From: Caulobacter sp. 73W
Lineage (GTDB): Bacteria; Pseudomonadota; Alphaproteobacteria; Caulobacterales; Caulobacteraceae
Assembly (NCBI RefSeq): GCF_041021955.1
Contig: NZ_CP158375.1
Span: forward strand, 1,240,001 to 1,304,000
Length of the DNA: 64,000 nt
Direction: 5' to 3'
The notes under the pieces were generated by a model that searched no databases, had not been told where the DNA came from, and was given only the letters and a program-made list of their open reading frames with translations. Shown in pieces: positions 36,385 through 46,339 of this stretch (position 1 is its first letter; every line of letters starts with the position of its first letter). The position numbers and the translations under genes are program-made.

Positions 36385-36439
36385 TCCGGAAAACCCCGGA
36401 AATCTTGACCTTCGGCCATATCGCGCCTACCTCCCGCCC

Positions 36440-36958
36440 ATGGCTATCCGACGCATCCTTACCGTGGACAACGCCGCCGACACGGCGGTTCTCAAGCAGG
36501 TCTCCACCCCCGTCGAGGGCGTGGACGATGAACTGCGCGCCCTGATGGATGACATGCTGGAGACCATGTACGACGCCCCGGGCATCGGCTTGGCCGCCGT
36601 GCAGATCGGCGTGCCCAAGCGCGTCATCGTCATGGACCTGGGCTCGGGCGAGGAGAAGGCTCCGCGTTACTACGTGAACCCGGAGATCCTAACCAAGTCG
36701 GAAGAGACCCTTCCCTACGAGGAAGGCTGCCTGTCGATCCCGGAATATTTCGACGAGGTCGAACGCCCGGCGAAGGTCACGCTGCGCTACCTGAACTATC
36801 AGGGCGAGCAGGTCGAGGAAGAGGCCGAGGGCTTGTTCGCGGTCTGCATCCAACACGAGATGGACCACCTGGAAGGCGTGCTGTTCATCGATCACCTGTC
36901 GCGCCTGCGCCGCGACCGGGCCATCACCAAGGTCAAGAAGGTGATGCGCGCCGCCTGA
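36440..36958 (+). CDS. def: Peptide deformylase
   Basis: Iron/zinc enzyme that removes the N-formyl group from new proteins. 172 residues with all three motifs: [21 protein letters not shown] (metal Cys) and [12 protein letters not shown] (metal His pair and catalytic Glu). Start at ATG 36440. def and fmt are usually adjacent; here a DUF1993 gene and a lipoprotein gene are inserted between them. Confidence 0.96.
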   Translation: MAIRRILTVDNAADTAVLKQVSTPVEGVDDELRALMDDMLETMYDAPGIGLAAVQIGVPKRVIVMDLGSGEEKAPRYYVNPEILTKSEETLPYEEGCLSIPEYFDEVERPAKVTLRYLNYQGEQVEEEAEGLFAVCIQHEMDHLEGVLFIDHLSRLRRDRAITKVKKVMRAA

Positions 36959-36981
36959 GGCCGCGCGCACCCCAAGCCATA

Positions 36982-37503
36982 ATGAACCTTTACGCCCTCG
37001 CCGTTCCGACCTTCAGCCAGATGCTGCGCGCCCTGGCCGGACAACTCGACAAGGGCGCAAGCTTCGGCGGCGACGCCTTGGCCGGCGCGCGACTGGCGCC
37101 GGACATGTTCCCGCTGTCTGATCAGGTTCGCTACGCCTGCTATCAGGCCGCCGACGCGGTCGCGCGCCTAAGCGGCCCGACGCCGGCCCCGCGGGTCGAG
37201 ATCGAACCGACCTTCGACGCCCTGAAGGCCCGGGTCGCGGAAACCCTCGCCCTGCTGGCGGCGACGCCGGAGCAGGCCTTCGACGGCGCGGACGACCGCG
37301 CCATCGAACTGGTCCTGCCCAATGGCATGATCCTGGACATTACCGGTGAGCAGTACCTGCGCGACTGGGCCCTGCCGCAGTTCTATTTCCACCTGAACTC
37401 CGCATACGCCGTCATGCGGCAGGCGGGCGTCACCCTGGGCAAGGCGGACTATGTCCCGCACGCCCTGGCCTATGTGCGGCCAGGAACGCTGCCGGACGCC
37501 TGA
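36982..37503 (+). CDS. DUF1993 domain protein
   Basis: A soluble 173-residue protein of the DUF1993 family, related to the DinB four-helix fold. MNLYALAVPTFSQMLRALAGQLDKG at the start and DWALPQFYFHLNSAYAVMRQAGVTLGKADYV near the end are its signatures. Function is not known. It starts 23 bp after def and is probably co-transcribed with it. Confidence 0.82.
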   Translation: MNLYALAVPTFSQMLRALAGQLDKGASFGGDALAGARLAPDMFPLSDQVRYACYQAADAVARLSGPTPAPRVEIEPTFDALKARVAETLALLAATPEQAFDGADDRAIELVLPNGMILDITGEQYLRDWALPQFYFHLNSAYAVMRQAGVTLGKADYVPHALAYVRPGTLPDA

Positions 37504-37506
37504 GCC

Positions 37507-37875
37507 CTAGCGGGGCTTGGTCTCTTCGCGACCATCCGTGGCGCGCTGAAGATCGCGCGCGCCCTCGTTGGTCTCACGCTTGATGTCGGAGCCCAGCTCC
37601 TTGCCTTCGCGCTTGGCGTCGGCGGCGGCGTTCTCAAGGGCGTCGCCGGCCTCGGAAGCCGTTTCCCTCAAGGCCTGACCGCTGTCCTTGGCGGCTTCGC
37701 GGATCGCATTGCCCGCATCCTTGACGTCGGTGTCGTTCTTGATGTCGCTGGCGGCTTCCCGGACTTCCGAGGCCGCGCTGTCGGCGCCTTCCTTGATCTC
37801 GGAGCGTTGCTCCTGCGAGCAGGCGGCGACGGACAGGGCGGCGATCGCCGTGGCGGCGAGAAGGATGGAACGCAT
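37507..37875 (-). CDS. Small amphipathic lipoprotein
   Basis: A 122-residue lipoprotein: leader MRSILLAATAIAALSVAAC with the lipobox at SVAAC, then a charged, Ala-rich, repetitive helix (EVREAASDIKN, NAIREAAKDSGQ, ETASEAGDALENAAADAKRE) that looks like LEA/apolipoprotein-type coils. Such proteins coat membranes or resist stress. No enzyme motif is visible. It is on the opposite strand to the def/fmt genes. Confidence 0.7.
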   Translation of the reverse strand: MRSILLAATAIAALSVAACSQEQRSEIKEGADSAASEVREAASDIKNDTDVKDAGNAIREAAKDSGQALRETASEAGDALENAAADAKREGKELGSDIKRETNEGARDLQRATDGREETKPR

Positions 37876-37948
37876 GGCTAAGCTCTCCTCTGTTGCGGCA
37901 TCAAACGTAGGCATGGCGAGGACGGTTCCGGACCGCTAAACCACGCCC

Positions 37949-38866
37949 ATGCGTCTTGCTTTCCTCGGCACCCCCGAATTCGCGGTCCAGAGCCTGGCCG
38001 AACTGGTCTCGGCCGGCCATGAGATCGTCTGCGTCTATTCCCAGCCGCCGCGTCCGCGCGGCCGGGGCCAGGCGCTGAAACCCTCGCCCGTCCATGCCTT
38101 CGCCGAAACCCTGGGCCTGGAGGTTCGCACCCCCGCCAGCATGAAGACCCCGGAGGAGATCGAGGCGTTCCAGGCCCTGGACCTCGACGCCGCCGTGGTG
38201 GTCGCCTACGGCCAGATCCTGCTGCGCGAGGTGCTGGAGGCGCCGCGCCTGGGCTGCTTCAACGTCCACGCCTCCCTGCTGCCGCGATGGCGCGGGGCCG
38301 CCCCGATCCAGCGGGCGATCATGGCCGGGGATGCGCTCACCGGCGTGCAGGTCATGCGCATGAGCGAAGGCCTGGACGAGGGGCCGGTGCTGCTGTCGGA
38401 GACGGTGCGCATCGACGCCCTGGACACCGCCGCCACCCTGTCCGAACGCCTGGCCCAGGTCGGCGCCTCGCTGCTGCCCCGCGCCCTGGCCGCCATCGAG
38501 CGCGGCGGCGCGGCCGGCACGCCGCAGGGCGAAGAGGGCGTCACCTACGCCAAGAAGATCAAGTCGGATGAGGCGCGCATCGACTGGACGCGCCCGGCCG
38601 CCGAGATCGACCGTCATATCCGGGGCCTGTCCCCCTTCCCCGGCGCCTGGTTCGAAGGACCGGGCGGCGTGCGGGTGAAGGCCCTGCTGTCGCGGCTGGA
38701 GGATGGCGAGGGCGCGCCGGGCGTGACCCTGGACGACCGCCTGCTGATCGCCTGCGGCGAGGGCGCGGTGCGCCTGCTGACCGTCCAGCGCGAGGGCAAG
38801 GGCGCCCAGAACGCCGACGTCTTCCTCAACGGCTATCCGGTGCCGGCCGGCGCGCAGGTCGGCTGA
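37949..38866 (+). CDS. fmt: Methionyl-tRNA formyltransferase
   Basis: Formylates initiator Met-tRNA. The 305-residue enzyme has the Rossmann start [19 protein letters not shown], the folate-binding [24 protein letters not shown] with the catalytic Asn-His, and the C-terminal OB domain ([27 protein letters not shown]). The TGA stop overlaps the truA ATG (TGATG). Function completes the def/fmt pair. Confidence 0.96.
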   Translation: MRLAFLGTPEFAVQSLAELVSAGHEIVCVYSQPPRPRGRGQALKPSPVHAFAETLGLEVRTPASMKTPEEIEAFQALDLDAAVVVAYGQILLREVLEAPRLGCFNVHASLLPRWRGAAPIQRAIMAGDALTGVQVMRMSEGLDEGPVLLSETVRIDALDTAATLSERLAQVGASLLPRALAAIERGGAAGTPQGEEGVTYAKKIKSDEARIDWTRPAAEIDRHIRGLSPFPGAWFEGPGGVRVKALLSRLEDGEGAPGVTLDDRLLIACGEGAVRLLTVQREGKGAQNADVFLNGYPVPAGAQVG

Positions 38867-39621
38867 TGCCCCGCTACCGCCTTCTCGTCGAGTATGACGG
38901 CCGCCCCTATCGCGGCCTGCAGGCCCAGGGCGACCTGCCGTCGGTGCAGGGCTCCATCGAGCGGGCGGTGAAGGCCTTCTGCGGCGAGGACGTGCGCCTG
39001 CAGGCCGCCGGCCGCACCGACACCGGCGTCCACGCCACCGGCCAGGTGGTCCATATCGACCTGGAGAAGGATTGGAAGCCGGAGGTCGTCCGCGACGCCC
39101 TAAACGCCCACCTGGTTCCCGAGCCGGTGGCCATCGTCGAGGCGGAGCTGGCGATCGGCGACTGGCACGCCCGCTTCTCGGCGACCGAGCGGCGCTATCA
39201 GTACCGCATCCTCAACCGCAAGGCGCCGCCGGCCCTGGACCAGGGGCGCGTGTGGCTGGTGAAGAAGCCCATCGACGCGGCGGCCATGCACGCCGCCGGC
39301 CAGGCGCTGGTCGGGCATCACGACTTCACCACCTTCCGCGACATGCAGTGCCAGGCCAAGTCGCCGATGAAGACCCTGGACCTGGTGAAGGTCTATCGCG
39401 AGGGCGAGGTGGTTCTGGCCGAGTTCGCCTCCCGCTCGTTCCTGCATCGCCAGGTGCGGTCGATGGTCGGCACCCTGGTCGAGGTCGGCGTCGGCCGCTG
39501 GACCGCCGAGGACCTGAAGGCCGCCCTCGAAGCCAAGGACCGCCGCGCCTGCGGCCCCGTGGCCCCGGCGGACGGGCTGTACTTCACAGGCGTGGGTTAC
39601 GAATCGAACGCCGTGAAATAA
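38866..39621 (+). CDS. truA: tRNA pseudouridine(38-40) synthase TruA
   Basis: Makes pseudouridine at positions 38-40 of the anticodon stem. 251 residues with the catalytic [19 protein letters not shown] (Asp), the [14 protein letters not shown] motif, and [17 protein letters not shown] near the end. Its last 25 bp (39597-39621) overlap the tail of the opposite-strand dapE gene, so both proteins' ends share DNA. Confidence 0.96.
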   Translation: MPRYRLLVEYDGRPYRGLQAQGDLPSVQGSIERAVKAFCGEDVRLQAAGRTDTGVHATGQVVHIDLEKDWKPEVVRDALNAHLVPEPVAIVEAELAIGDWHARFSATERRYQYRILNRKAPPALDQGRVWLVKKPIDAAAMHAAGQALVGHHDFTTFRDMQCQAKSPMKTLDLVKVYREGEVVLAEFASRSFLHRQVRSMVGTLVEVGVGRWTAEDLKAALEAKDRRACGPVAPADGLYFTGVGYESNAVK

Positions 39622-40742
39622 CGCGCGATCAGGCGCTCGTAGACTTTCGTCAGGGCCTCGATCTCGCTGACCGGGGCGCGTTCGTCGATCTGGTGCATGG
39701 TCGTGCCGACCAGGCCCATCTCCACCACCGGGCACAGGCTGCGGATGAAGCGGGCGTCGGAGGTGCCGCCGCTGGTGGAGCGTTCCGGCGCGTGGCCGGT
39801 GACATCCTCGAAGGCGCCGGCGGCCACGTCCACGAAGGGGCCGGGTTCGGTCAGGAAGGCCTCGCCGCTGACCATGGGGTCGAGGGTCAACGTCCCCTTG
39901 AAGCCCTCGCCCGCCGCGGCGCATTCGGCCTGCAGCCACTCGGTCAGCGACGCGCCGGTGTGGTTGGGGTTGAAGCGGATGTTCAGCCGCGCCTTGGCGG
40001 TAGCCGGGATCACGTTCGTCGCCGGATTGCCGACGTCTATGGTGGTGACCTCCAGGTTCGAGGGCTGGAAGTCCTGGTATCCCTCATCCAGCACGCGGGC
40101 CTGGAGTTTTGCCAGCAGGTCGACCAGCACAGGGATCGGGTTGGCCGAGCGGTGTGGATAGGCCACGTGGCCCTGAATCCCCTCCACCGTGATCCAGGCG
40201 TTGATGCTGCCCCGGCGGCCGACCTTGATCATGTCGCCGAAGACCGTGGCGCTGGTGGGTTCGCCCACCACGCAGTGATCGACGGGCTCGCCCTCGGCGA
40301 TCAGGGCCTCGACCACCTTCTTGGTGCCGTCGAGGGCCACGCCCTCCTCGTCGCCGGTGATCAGGAAGCTGATGGAGCCGGCGGGCTCGGGGCTGTTGGA
40401 GACGGCGGCGACGAAGGCGGCGATGGCGCTCTTCATGTCTACCGCGCCGCGGCCGATCAGCTTGCCGTCGACGATGGGGGCCTCGAAGGGATCCTGGCTC
40501 CAGGCGGCGAGATCGCCCGTGGGCACCACGTCGGTGTGGCCGGCGAAGCAGAGGTTCGGCGAGGCGGTCCCGCGACGGGCGTAGAGGTTCTCGATCTCGC
40601 CGTACTTCATGCGGCGGCAGGAAAAGCCCAGGGCCTCCAGCTTGCGCTGAAGCACGTCCATGGCGCCCGCGTCGGCGGGGGTGACGGACGGGCGGCGGAT
40701 GAGTTCCTGCGCGAAGGCGACGGGATCGATGGCGGCGGTCAT
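39597..40742 (-). CDS. dapE: Succinyl-diaminopimelate desuccinylase
   Basis: Di-zinc M20 peptidase-fold enzyme of the lysine/diaminopimelate pathway. 381 residues: [22 protein letters not shown] with the first ligands, [37 protein letters not shown] with the catalytic Glu, and [20 protein letters not shown]. It starts at ATG 40742. dapD lies a gene further on, separated by a plus-strand cupin gene. Confidence 0.96.
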   Translation of the reverse strand: MTAAIDPVAFAQELIRRPSVTPADAGAMDVLQRKLEALGFSCRRMKYGEIENLYARRGTASPNLCFAGHTDVVPTGDLAAWSQDPFEAPIVDGKLIGRGAVDMKSAIAAFVAAVSNSPEPAGSISFLITGDEEGVALDGTKKVVEALIAEGEPVDHCVVGEPTSATVFGDMIKVGRRGSINAWITVEGIQGHVAYPHRSANPIPVLVDLLAKLQARVLDEGYQDFQPSNLEVTTIDVGNPATNVIPATAKARLNIRFNPNHTGASLTEWLQAECAAAGEGFKGTLTLDPMVSGEAFLTEPGPFVDVAAGAFEDVTGHAPERSTSGGTSDARFIRSLCPVVEMGLVGTTMHQIDERAPVSEIEALTKVYERLIARYFTAFDS

Positions 40743-40790
40743 GGCGCCGGTTTAGGCTCCGCGTCCGTTTGGTGCAAATCAGAGTTCCCC

Positions 40791-41273
40791 GTGCCCAAGA
40801 TCGATCTCGCCTCCACGCCCGTCATGGCGGGCACTGGCTATCCGCCGCCCTACCACCTGCAGTGCATCGGCCGGGAGCGCCAGGCGCTGGGCGACGCGGC
40901 GGGGCTGAACCAGTTCGGGGTGAACCTGATGCGCCTGCCGCCCGATCAGTGGAGCAGCCAGCGGCACTGGCACATGGCCGAGGACGAGTTCGTGTGGGTG
41001 CTGGAGGGCGAGGTGGTGCTGGTCGAGGACGGGACCGAGACCATCCTGCGGGCCGGCGAATGCGCGGGCTTTCCAGCCGGCGCGCCCAACGGCCATCACC
41101 TGCAAAACCGGAGCGGCCGGGACGCCCTGCTGCTGGAGGTGGGCGGACGCCGGCCCGAGGCCGACGTCTGCACCTATCCCGATGTGGACATCCATCTGCC
41201 GCTGGGCGGCGAGGAATACGAGACGAAGGCCGGGGTCCCCTACGGACCGATCGTCCGCCGGACCGAGCCCTAG
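40791..41273 (+). CDS. Cupin-domain protein
   Basis: A 160-residue single cupin. [50 protein letters not shown] carries both cupin motifs with a likely His/His/Glu/His metal site. GTG at 40791 is the only sensible start, without an obvious ribosome-binding site. The gene lies on the opposite strand within the dapE-dapD interval, and its stop shares CTAG (41270-41273) with the dapD stop. Substrate unknown. Confidence 0.8.
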   Translation: MPKIDLASTPVMAGTGYPPPYHLQCIGRERQALGDAAGLNQFGVNLMRLPPDQWSSQRHWHMAEDEFVWVLEGEVVLVEDGTETILRAGECAGFPAGAPNGHHLQNRSGRDALLLEVGGRRPEADVCTYPDVDIHLPLGGEEYETKAGVPYGPIVRRTEP

Positions 41274-42118
41274 TCGCGCAGCAGCTCGTTGATGCCGGTC
41301 TTGGAGCGCGTCTGGGCGTCCACCGTCTTGACGATGACGGCGCAATACAGGCCCGGACCACCGTCCTTGCCCGGCAGGGAGCCCGGCACGACGACGCTGT
41401 AGGGCGGCACCTTGCCCATGTGGATCTGGCCCGTGGCGCGGTCGACGATCTTGGTCGAGGCCGACAGGAACACGCCCATGGACAGCACCGCGCCCTGGCC
41501 GACGATCACGCCTTCGGCCACTTCCGAGCGGGCGCCGATGAAGCAGTCGTCCTCGATGATGGTCGGGTTGGCCTGCAGGGGCTCCAGCACGCCGCCGATG
41601 CCGGCGCCGCCGCTGATGTGGACGCGCTTGCCGATCTGGGCGCAGGAGCCGACTGTGGCCCAGGTGTCGACCATGGTGCTGTCATCGACATAGGCGCCGA
41701 TGTTGACGAAGGACGGCATCAGGACCACGCCCTTGCCGATGAACGAGCCGCGACGGGCGACCGCGCCCGGCACCACGCGGAAACCAGCGGCCTGGAAATC
41801 GGCGTCGGTCCAGTCGTCGAACTTCAGCGGCACCTTGTCGAAATAGGGGCTGGGCGAACCCGTGCCCGCGCCGCCGAACAGCGGGGCCGAGGCCATGACG
41901 CGGTTGGGGTTCAGGCGGAAGGACAGCAGGACCGCCTTCTTGAGCCACTGATGGGTGACCCACTCGCCGTCGATCTTCTCGGCCACGCGGGCCTCGCCGG
42001 CGTCCAGCTGAGCCAGGGCCTGGTCGACCGCCGTGCGCACGCCGCCGCGGGTGTCGGTGTTGAGGGTGTCGCGGACCTCCCAGGCGGCTTCGATTTCGGT
42101 TTGAAGCTCATGGTTCAT
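41270..42118 (-). CDS. dapD: 2,3,4,5-tetrahydropyridine-2,6-dicarboxylate N-succinyltransferase
   Basis: Left-handed beta-helix succinyltransferase of diaminopimelate synthesis. The 282-residue protein has the hexapeptide-repeat region ([36 protein letters not shown]) and the ending typical of DapD. Its ATG overlaps the stop of the upstream HAD gene (ATGA). It belongs to the argB-HAD-dapD operon. Confidence 0.97.
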   Translation of the reverse strand: MNHELQTEIEAAWEVRDTLNTDTRGGVRTAVDQALAQLDAGEARVAEKIDGEWVTHQWLKKAVLLSFRLNPNRVMASAPLFGGAGTGSPSPYFDKVPLKFDDWTDADFQAAGFRVVPGAVARRGSFIGKGVVLMPSFVNIGAYVDDSTMVDTWATVGSCAQIGKRVHISGGAGIGGVLEPLQANPTIIEDDCFIGARSEVAEGVIVGQGAVLSMGVFLSASTKIVDRATGQIHMGKVPPYSVVVPGSLPGKDGGPGLYCAVIVKTVDAQTRSKTGINELLRD

Positions 42119-42780
42119 CGGGCGGTCTCCTTGATGCTGGCCCCAGCGAGGAAGCCGGCCAGGTCGGTGGTCTTGTGATGGACGAAATCGGCGGTCGAGG
42201 TCGGCGCGTCGTCGCCGACCAGAACGGTGGTCATGCCGATCAGGGCGGCCGGGGCGAGGTTCTTCTCGCTGTCCTCGAAGAAGGCGGCGCCGCGCGGATC
42301 GACGCCATGGCGCTTGGTCATGCGGTCGAAGGTCCCCGGCGCGGGCTTGGGGATGTAGTCGGCCGCCTCGATGTGGAAGGTGTCCTCGAACAGGTCGTCC
42401 AGCCGCAGGTGCGCCAGGACCCGTTCGGCGTGGGCGGCCGAGCCGTTGGTGAAGATCAGCCGGCGGCCGGGGAGACGCTCCACCGCCGCGCGCAGCAGCG
42501 GATCGGGCGCCAGGCGGTCGAGAGCCACGTCATGGACCTCGTTGAGGAAGTCGGTCGGGTCGATGCCGTGGTGGGCCATCAGGCCCGCCAGGGTCGTGCC
42601 GTGCTCCATCCAGTAGCGCTTCTGCAGCGCGCGGGCCTCGTCGCGCGGCAGGCCGGTCGCCCGCGCCACGAAGTCGGTCATCCGAACCTCGATCAGACCC
42701 ATGAACTCGGTCGAGGCCGGGTACAGGGTGTTGTCGAGGTCGAACAGCCAGACGTCGATGTGGGCGAGGTCAGCGGTCAT
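42115..42780 (-). CDS. HAD-family hydrolase (pyrimidine 5'-nucleotidase-like)
   Basis: A 221-residue phosphatase of the HAD superfamily. Motif I is [14 protein letters not shown] (DxD), motif II FTNGS, motif III in [10 protein letters not shown] and motif [11 protein letters not shown]. The sequence DNTLYP and the position next to dapD/argB match the SDT1-type pyrimidine 5'-nucleotidases often found there. It is coupled on both sides by ATGA overlaps. The true substrate is not proven. Confidence 0.88.
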   Translation of the reverse strand: MTADLAHIDVWLFDLDNTLYPASTEFMGLIEVRMTDFVARATGLPRDEARALQKRYWMEHGTTLAGLMAHHGIDPTDFLNEVHDVALDRLAPDPLLRAAVERLPGRRLIFTNGSAAHAERVLAHLRLDDLFEDTFHIEAADYIPKPAPGTFDRMTKRHGVDPRGAAFFEDSEKNLAPAALIGMTTVLVGDDAPTSTADFVHHKTTDLAGFLAGASIKETAR

Positions 42781-43691
42781 GCGCGGATGAGCGTGCCCGC
42801 CCCGTGCTCGCTGAACAGCTCCACCAGCATGGCGTGCGGGCGGCGGCCGTCGAGGATGACGACGGCTTCCACGCCCGATTCCACGGCGGCGATGGCGGTC
42901 TCCAGCTTGGGGATCATGCCGCCGGTGGCGACGCCCGAAGCGATCAGGCCGCGCAACTCGGCGACGGTGAGCTCGCGGATGAGCTCCTTGTTCTCGTCCA
43001 GCACGCCGGCCACGTCGGTCAGCAGCAGCATGCGCTTGGCGCGCAGGGCGCCGGCCAGGGCGCCGGCCACGGTGTCGGCGTTGATGTTGTAGGTCTCGCC
43101 CTGCTCGGACACGCCGATCGGCGCGACGACGGGGATGTAGTCCTGCTCGGAGGTGATCAGGGCCTCGATCAGCTGGGGATCGACGCGGGTCGGCTCGCCC
43201 ACGAAGCCGAGATCGACGACCTGCTCGATGTTGCTGTCCGGGTCCTTGCGGGTACGGGCAGCCTTCTCGACGGTGATCAGGCGGGCGTCCTTGCCCGACA
43301 GGCCCACGCCCCGCACGTCCGCCTCGCGGCCGGCCAGGGTGATCCAGTTGGCGATCTCCTTGTTGATCGCGCCGGACAGGACCATCTCGGCCACTTCCAT
43401 GGTGGCTTCGTCGGTGACGCGCAGGCCGTCGATGAAGGTCGACTTCACCCCGGCGCGGTCGAGCATGCGGCTGATCTGCGGGCCGCCGCCGTGGACGACC
43501 ACGGGGTGCACGCCCAGCAGCTTCAGCAGCACGGCGTCGGCGGCGAAGCGCTTGGCGCTTTCGCTCTCGCCCATGGCGTGGCCGCCGTACTTGATGACCA
43601 CGGTCTCGCGGTCATAGATCTGGATGTAGGGCAGAGCCTCTGCGAGGGTCTTGGCGCCGGCCCAGTCGGGGGTCACGGAACTGTCGGTCAT
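42777..43691 (-). CDS. argB: Acetylglutamate kinase
   Basis: Phosphorylates N-acetylglutamate in arginine synthesis. The 304-residue enzyme has [36 protein letters not shown] and [25 protein letters not shown], all diagnostic of ArgB. It starts at ATG 43691 and leads the argB-HAD-dapD operon. In many alphaproteobacteria argB lies right after engB; here two unrelated plus-strand genes have come between them. Confidence 0.97.
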   Translation of the reverse strand: MTDSSVTPDWAGAKTLAEALPYIQIYDRETVVIKYGGHAMGESESAKRFAADAVLLKLLGVHPVVVHGGGPQISRMLDRAGVKSTFIDGLRVTDEATMEVAEMVLSGAINKEIANWITLAGREADVRGVGLSGKDARLITVEKAARTRKDPDSNIEQVVDLGFVGEPTRVDPQLIEALITSEQDYIPVVAPIGVSEQGETYNINADTVAGALAGALRAKRMLLLTDVAGVLDENKELIRELTVAELRGLIASGVATGGMIPKLETAIAAVESGVEAVVILDGRRPHAMLVELFSEHGAGTLIRA

Positions 43692-43826
43692 TTCGGCGCT
43701 CTCCGCCCAATCGAAAGGCGCGCTTCGATAGCGGACCTTGCCCCCCCTGTCACGTTCGCCATGGGCCTAGGCGCCGGACGTTTTGGCCCATAGCGTCCTG
43801 ACCTGGTGTTTTCTAGGGGGACGTCC

Positions 43827-45098
43827 ATGAAGCGTATGATGACGGCGGCTGTGCTCGCGGCGGCTCTGGCGGGTTCGGCCGAGGCCGAAACGGTGGCCGT
43901 GACCGCCGACCGGCTGCTGGACGTGGCGACGGGCCGTTACGTGGAAAAGCCCCTGGTGGTGATCACCGACGGACGCGTGACCTCGGTCGGGAACCTGGCC
44001 TCCACCACCCTGCCCGCCGCAACCAAGACCATCGACCTGGGCGCGACGACCCTGCTGCCCGGCCTGATCGACATGCACACGCACCTGGAAGGCGCGCCCG
44101 AACTGGGCGGCTATACCGGCCTGCAGTACACCGACAGCTTCCACACCTTCACCGCGCCGCGGAATGCGAAGGACACCCTGGAGGCGGGCTTCACCACCGT
44201 TCGTTCGCTGGGCACGTCGCCCTATGTGGATGTGGGCCTGAAGCAGGCCATCGACATGGGCTATCTGGTCGGGCCGCGGGTGATCCCGGCGGGCTCCAGC
44301 TTCGGCGCCACGGGCGGGCACTGCGACAGCACCTTTTTCCCGCCCTCCATGAAGCAGGCCAGCGAGTTCAACGCCGACAGTCCCGAAGAGGGCCGCAAGG
44401 TGGTCCGCACCCTTCGCAAGTACGGGGCCGAGGTGATCAAGATCTGCGCCACGGGCGGGGTCTTCTCGCGCAACACCGAACCGGGCCAGCAACAGCTGTC
44501 CCTGGCCGACATGACCGCCATCGTCGACGAGGCGCACATGTGGGGCCTGAAGGTCGCCGCCCACGCCCATGGCGCGGCCGGGATCAAGGACGCCATTCGC
44601 GCCGGTGTCGACACCATCGAGCACGTCAGCCTGGTCGACGATGAGGGCATCCGCCTGGCCAAGGCCAAGGGCGCCTGGTTCTCGATGGACATCTACAACA
44701 CCGAGTACACCCAGGCCGAGGGCGCCAAGAACGGCGTGCTGGAGGACAACCTGCGCAAGGACCGCGAGATCGCCGAGATCCAGCGCAACAACTTCCGCAA
44801 GGCGCACGCGGCTGGGGTGAAGATGGTCTACGGGACCGACACCGGCGTCTATCCGCACAAGGACAGCGGCAAGCAGTTCGCGATCATGGTGCGTTATGGA
44901 ATGACGCCCCTGGAGGCGATCCGCACCGCCACCCTCAACGCCTCGGAGGCGCTGGCTCGCCCTGACGTGGGCCAGATCAAGGACGGCGCCTGGGGCGACA
45001 TGATCGCGGTCTTGGGCGATCCGCTGAAGGACGTGACGGTGCTGGAAAAGCCCGTGGCGGTGATCAAGGGCGGGGTTGTGGTCAAGGGGCCGAACTGA
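43827..45098 (+). CDS. Secreted amidohydrolase (Xaa-Arg/Lys dipeptidase-like, prolidase-type)
   Basis: Metal-dependent hydrolase of 423 residues with a signal peptide (MKRMMTAAVLAAALAGSAEAE). Motifs: DMHTHLEG (HxH), the probable carboxylated Lys in EVIKICATGG, HAHGAAG, TIEHVSL and YGTDTGVYPH. These match Caulobacter periplasmic dipeptidases of the Cc2672/Sgx9260 type that release Arg or Lys; the actual peptide is not certain. AGGGGG lies 6 nt before the ATG 43827. It is not part of the dap/arg operons and is transcribed the other way. Confidence 0.88.
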   Translation: MKRMMTAAVLAAALAGSAEAETVAVTADRLLDVATGRYVEKPLVVITDGRVTSVGNLASTTLPAATKTIDLGATTLLPGLIDMHTHLEGAPELGGYTGLQYTDSFHTFTAPRNAKDTLEAGFTTVRSLGTSPYVDVGLKQAIDMGYLVGPRVIPAGSSFGATGGHCDSTFFPPSMKQASEFNADSPEEGRKVVRTLRKYGAEVIKICATGGVFSRNTEPGQQQLSLADMTAIVDEAHMWGLKVAAHAHGAAGIKDAIRAGVDTIEHVSLVDDEGIRLAKAKGAWFSMDIYNTEYTQAEGAKNGVLEDNLRKDREIAEIQRNNFRKAHAAGVKMVYGTDTGVYPHKDSGKQFAIMVRYGMTPLEAIRTATLNASEALARPDVGQIKDGAWGDMIAVLGDPLKDVTVLEKPVAVIKGGVVVKGPN

Positions 45099-45105
45099 TC
45101 CGCGC

Positions 45106-45119
45106 TTGACCCGGATCAA
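45106..45119 (+). promoter_or_regulatory. FixK/FNR-type box upstream of the DUF2059 gene
   Basis: TTGACCCGGATCAA (TTGA-N6-TCAA) fits the FixK/FNR consensus. Its centre is about 42 bp before the ATG at 45155, the class II activator distance if transcription starts at or next to the ATG; the absence of a clear ribosome-binding site fits a leaderless transcript. Oxygen control is inference. Confidence 0.6.
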
Positions 45120-45154
45120 GGCCTAGACGGGCCCTATCGACTAGACGGACCACC

Positions 45155-45682
45155 ATGAAGACCACAGCCTGCGCCTTGGCCGCCCTCGGCCTGCTCTTCG
45201 CCACACCCGCCCTGGCGACCACGGCCGACGCCGTCGCCGCCGAGCGCATGGCCCTGTGCGCCCGCTCGGTCGAGCTGGCGGGCCTGCAGGAGGACATGGA
45301 GGACAAGATCACCGCCATCGTCAATCAGGTGGCCGAGCGGATCACCCCCTTCGCCGACAGCGAGGACAGCATCGAGGCCTACAAGACCGCCCTGAAGCTG
45401 TCCCTGGACAGCGGCAAGGCGGTGGTGGTCCAGCGGGTGATCGAGACCTGCGCCACCACCTTCACGACCGAAGAGCTGAACGGCATCAACGCCTTCTACG
45501 TCTCCCCCGCCGGCAAGGCCTGGCTGGAGAAGGGCCGCAAGATCATGGGCCCGGCCATGGAAAGCGCCATCGCGGAAGTTCAGCCCCAGATCGAGGCCGA
45601 GATGCAGGCCCGCTTCTGCGCCGCCATCGGCGGCTGCGCCGCGCCCGAGACGGAACAGCGAATCCCGGGAAAGAAGACCTGA
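45155..45682 (+). CDS. Secreted DUF2059-family protein
   Basis: A 175-residue periplasmic protein. The signal peptide MKTTACALAALGLLFATPALA is followed by a helical DUF2059 domain, with the typical middle FTTEELNGINAFYVSPAGKAWLEKGRKIMGPAME. Cys residues at both ends may form a disulfide. Function is unknown. It sits downstream of a FixK-type box, with its stop 8 bp from the opposite engB stop. Confidence 0.8.
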   Translation: MKTTACALAALGLLFATPALATTADAVAAERMALCARSVELAGLQEDMEDKITAIVNQVAERITPFADSEDSIEAYKTALKLSLDSGKAVVVQRVIETCATTFTTEELNGINAFYVSPAGKAWLEKGRKIMGPAMESAIAEVQPQIEAEMQARFCAAIGGCAAPETEQRIPGKKT

Positions 45683-45689
45683 TCGAGCC

Positions 45690-46337
45690 TTACGGCCGGA
45701 CGCCGCAGACGGTCATGATCTCGGCGCGCAGTTCGGGAATGCCGACGCCCTTTTCGGACGAGGTGGCCAGGACGCGCGGGAAGGCGGCGGGACGCTTGGC
45801 GATCGCCTTGAGGGTCTTTTCGGCCACGGCCTCGACCTCGGTCGGCTTCAGCTTGTCGGCCTTGGTCAGGATGATCTGGTAGGAGACCGCCGCCTTGTCG
45901 AGGGCGTCCATGGGCTCGTTGTCCACCGACTTCAGGCCATGGCGGCTGTCGATCAGCAGATAGACCCGCTTCAGCGCCGGACGGCCGCGCAGATAGTCGC
46001 GGCCGAGGTTCTGGAATTTCTTCACCTCGGTCTTGGCCGCGCGGGCCCAGCCGTAGCCGGGCAGGTCGACCAGGTGAAGCTTCTCGTCGGTGACGAAGAA
46101 GTTCAGCTCGCGCGTGCGGCCCGGCTCGTTCGAGGCGCGGGCCAGGTACTTCTGGCCGACGACGGCGTTGATCAGGCTGGACTTGCCCACGTTGGAGCGG
46201 CCCGCGAAGGCCACTTCCGGCAGCAGGTCCGGCGGCAGGCCGTCCATGCTGACGGCGCCCATCATGAACACCGAGGGACGGGCGAACAGCAGCCGCCCGG
46301 CCTCCAGGTCATCGTCGGTGAAGAGCGGGTCGCTCAA
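45690..46337 (-). CDS. engB: Ribosome biogenesis GTPase EngB (YihA/YsxC)
   Basis: Essential GTPase for late large-subunit assembly. The product has [18 protein letters not shown] (G1), TRELNFFV (G2 region), [10 protein letters not shown] (G3), LTKADKLK (G4) and ATSSEKGVG (G5). I chose the TTG start at 46337, 2 nt after the yidC stop, with AAGGCGG upstream; the N-terminus before the first G motif (about 45 residues) is then normal. An ATG further in would cut the N-terminus short. Length 215 residues. Confidence 0.92.
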   Translation of the reverse strand: MSDPLFTDDDLEAGRLLFARPSVFMMGAVSMDGLPPDLLPEVAFAGRSNVGKSSLINAVVGQKYLARASNEPGRTRELNFFVTDEKLHLVDLPGYGWARAAKTEVKKFQNLGRDYLRGRPALKRVYLLIDSRHGLKSVDNEPMDALDKAAVSYQIILTKADKLKPTEVEAVAEKTLKAIAKRPAAFPRVLATSSEKGVGIPELRAEIMTVCGVRP

Positions 46338-46339
46338 GA

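Noticed and set aside
39072..40790. Plus-strand frame running from truA through the dapE region into the cupin gene
   Set aside because: Only the last 160 residues are a domain (cupin). The rest is out of frame with truA or antisense to dapE.
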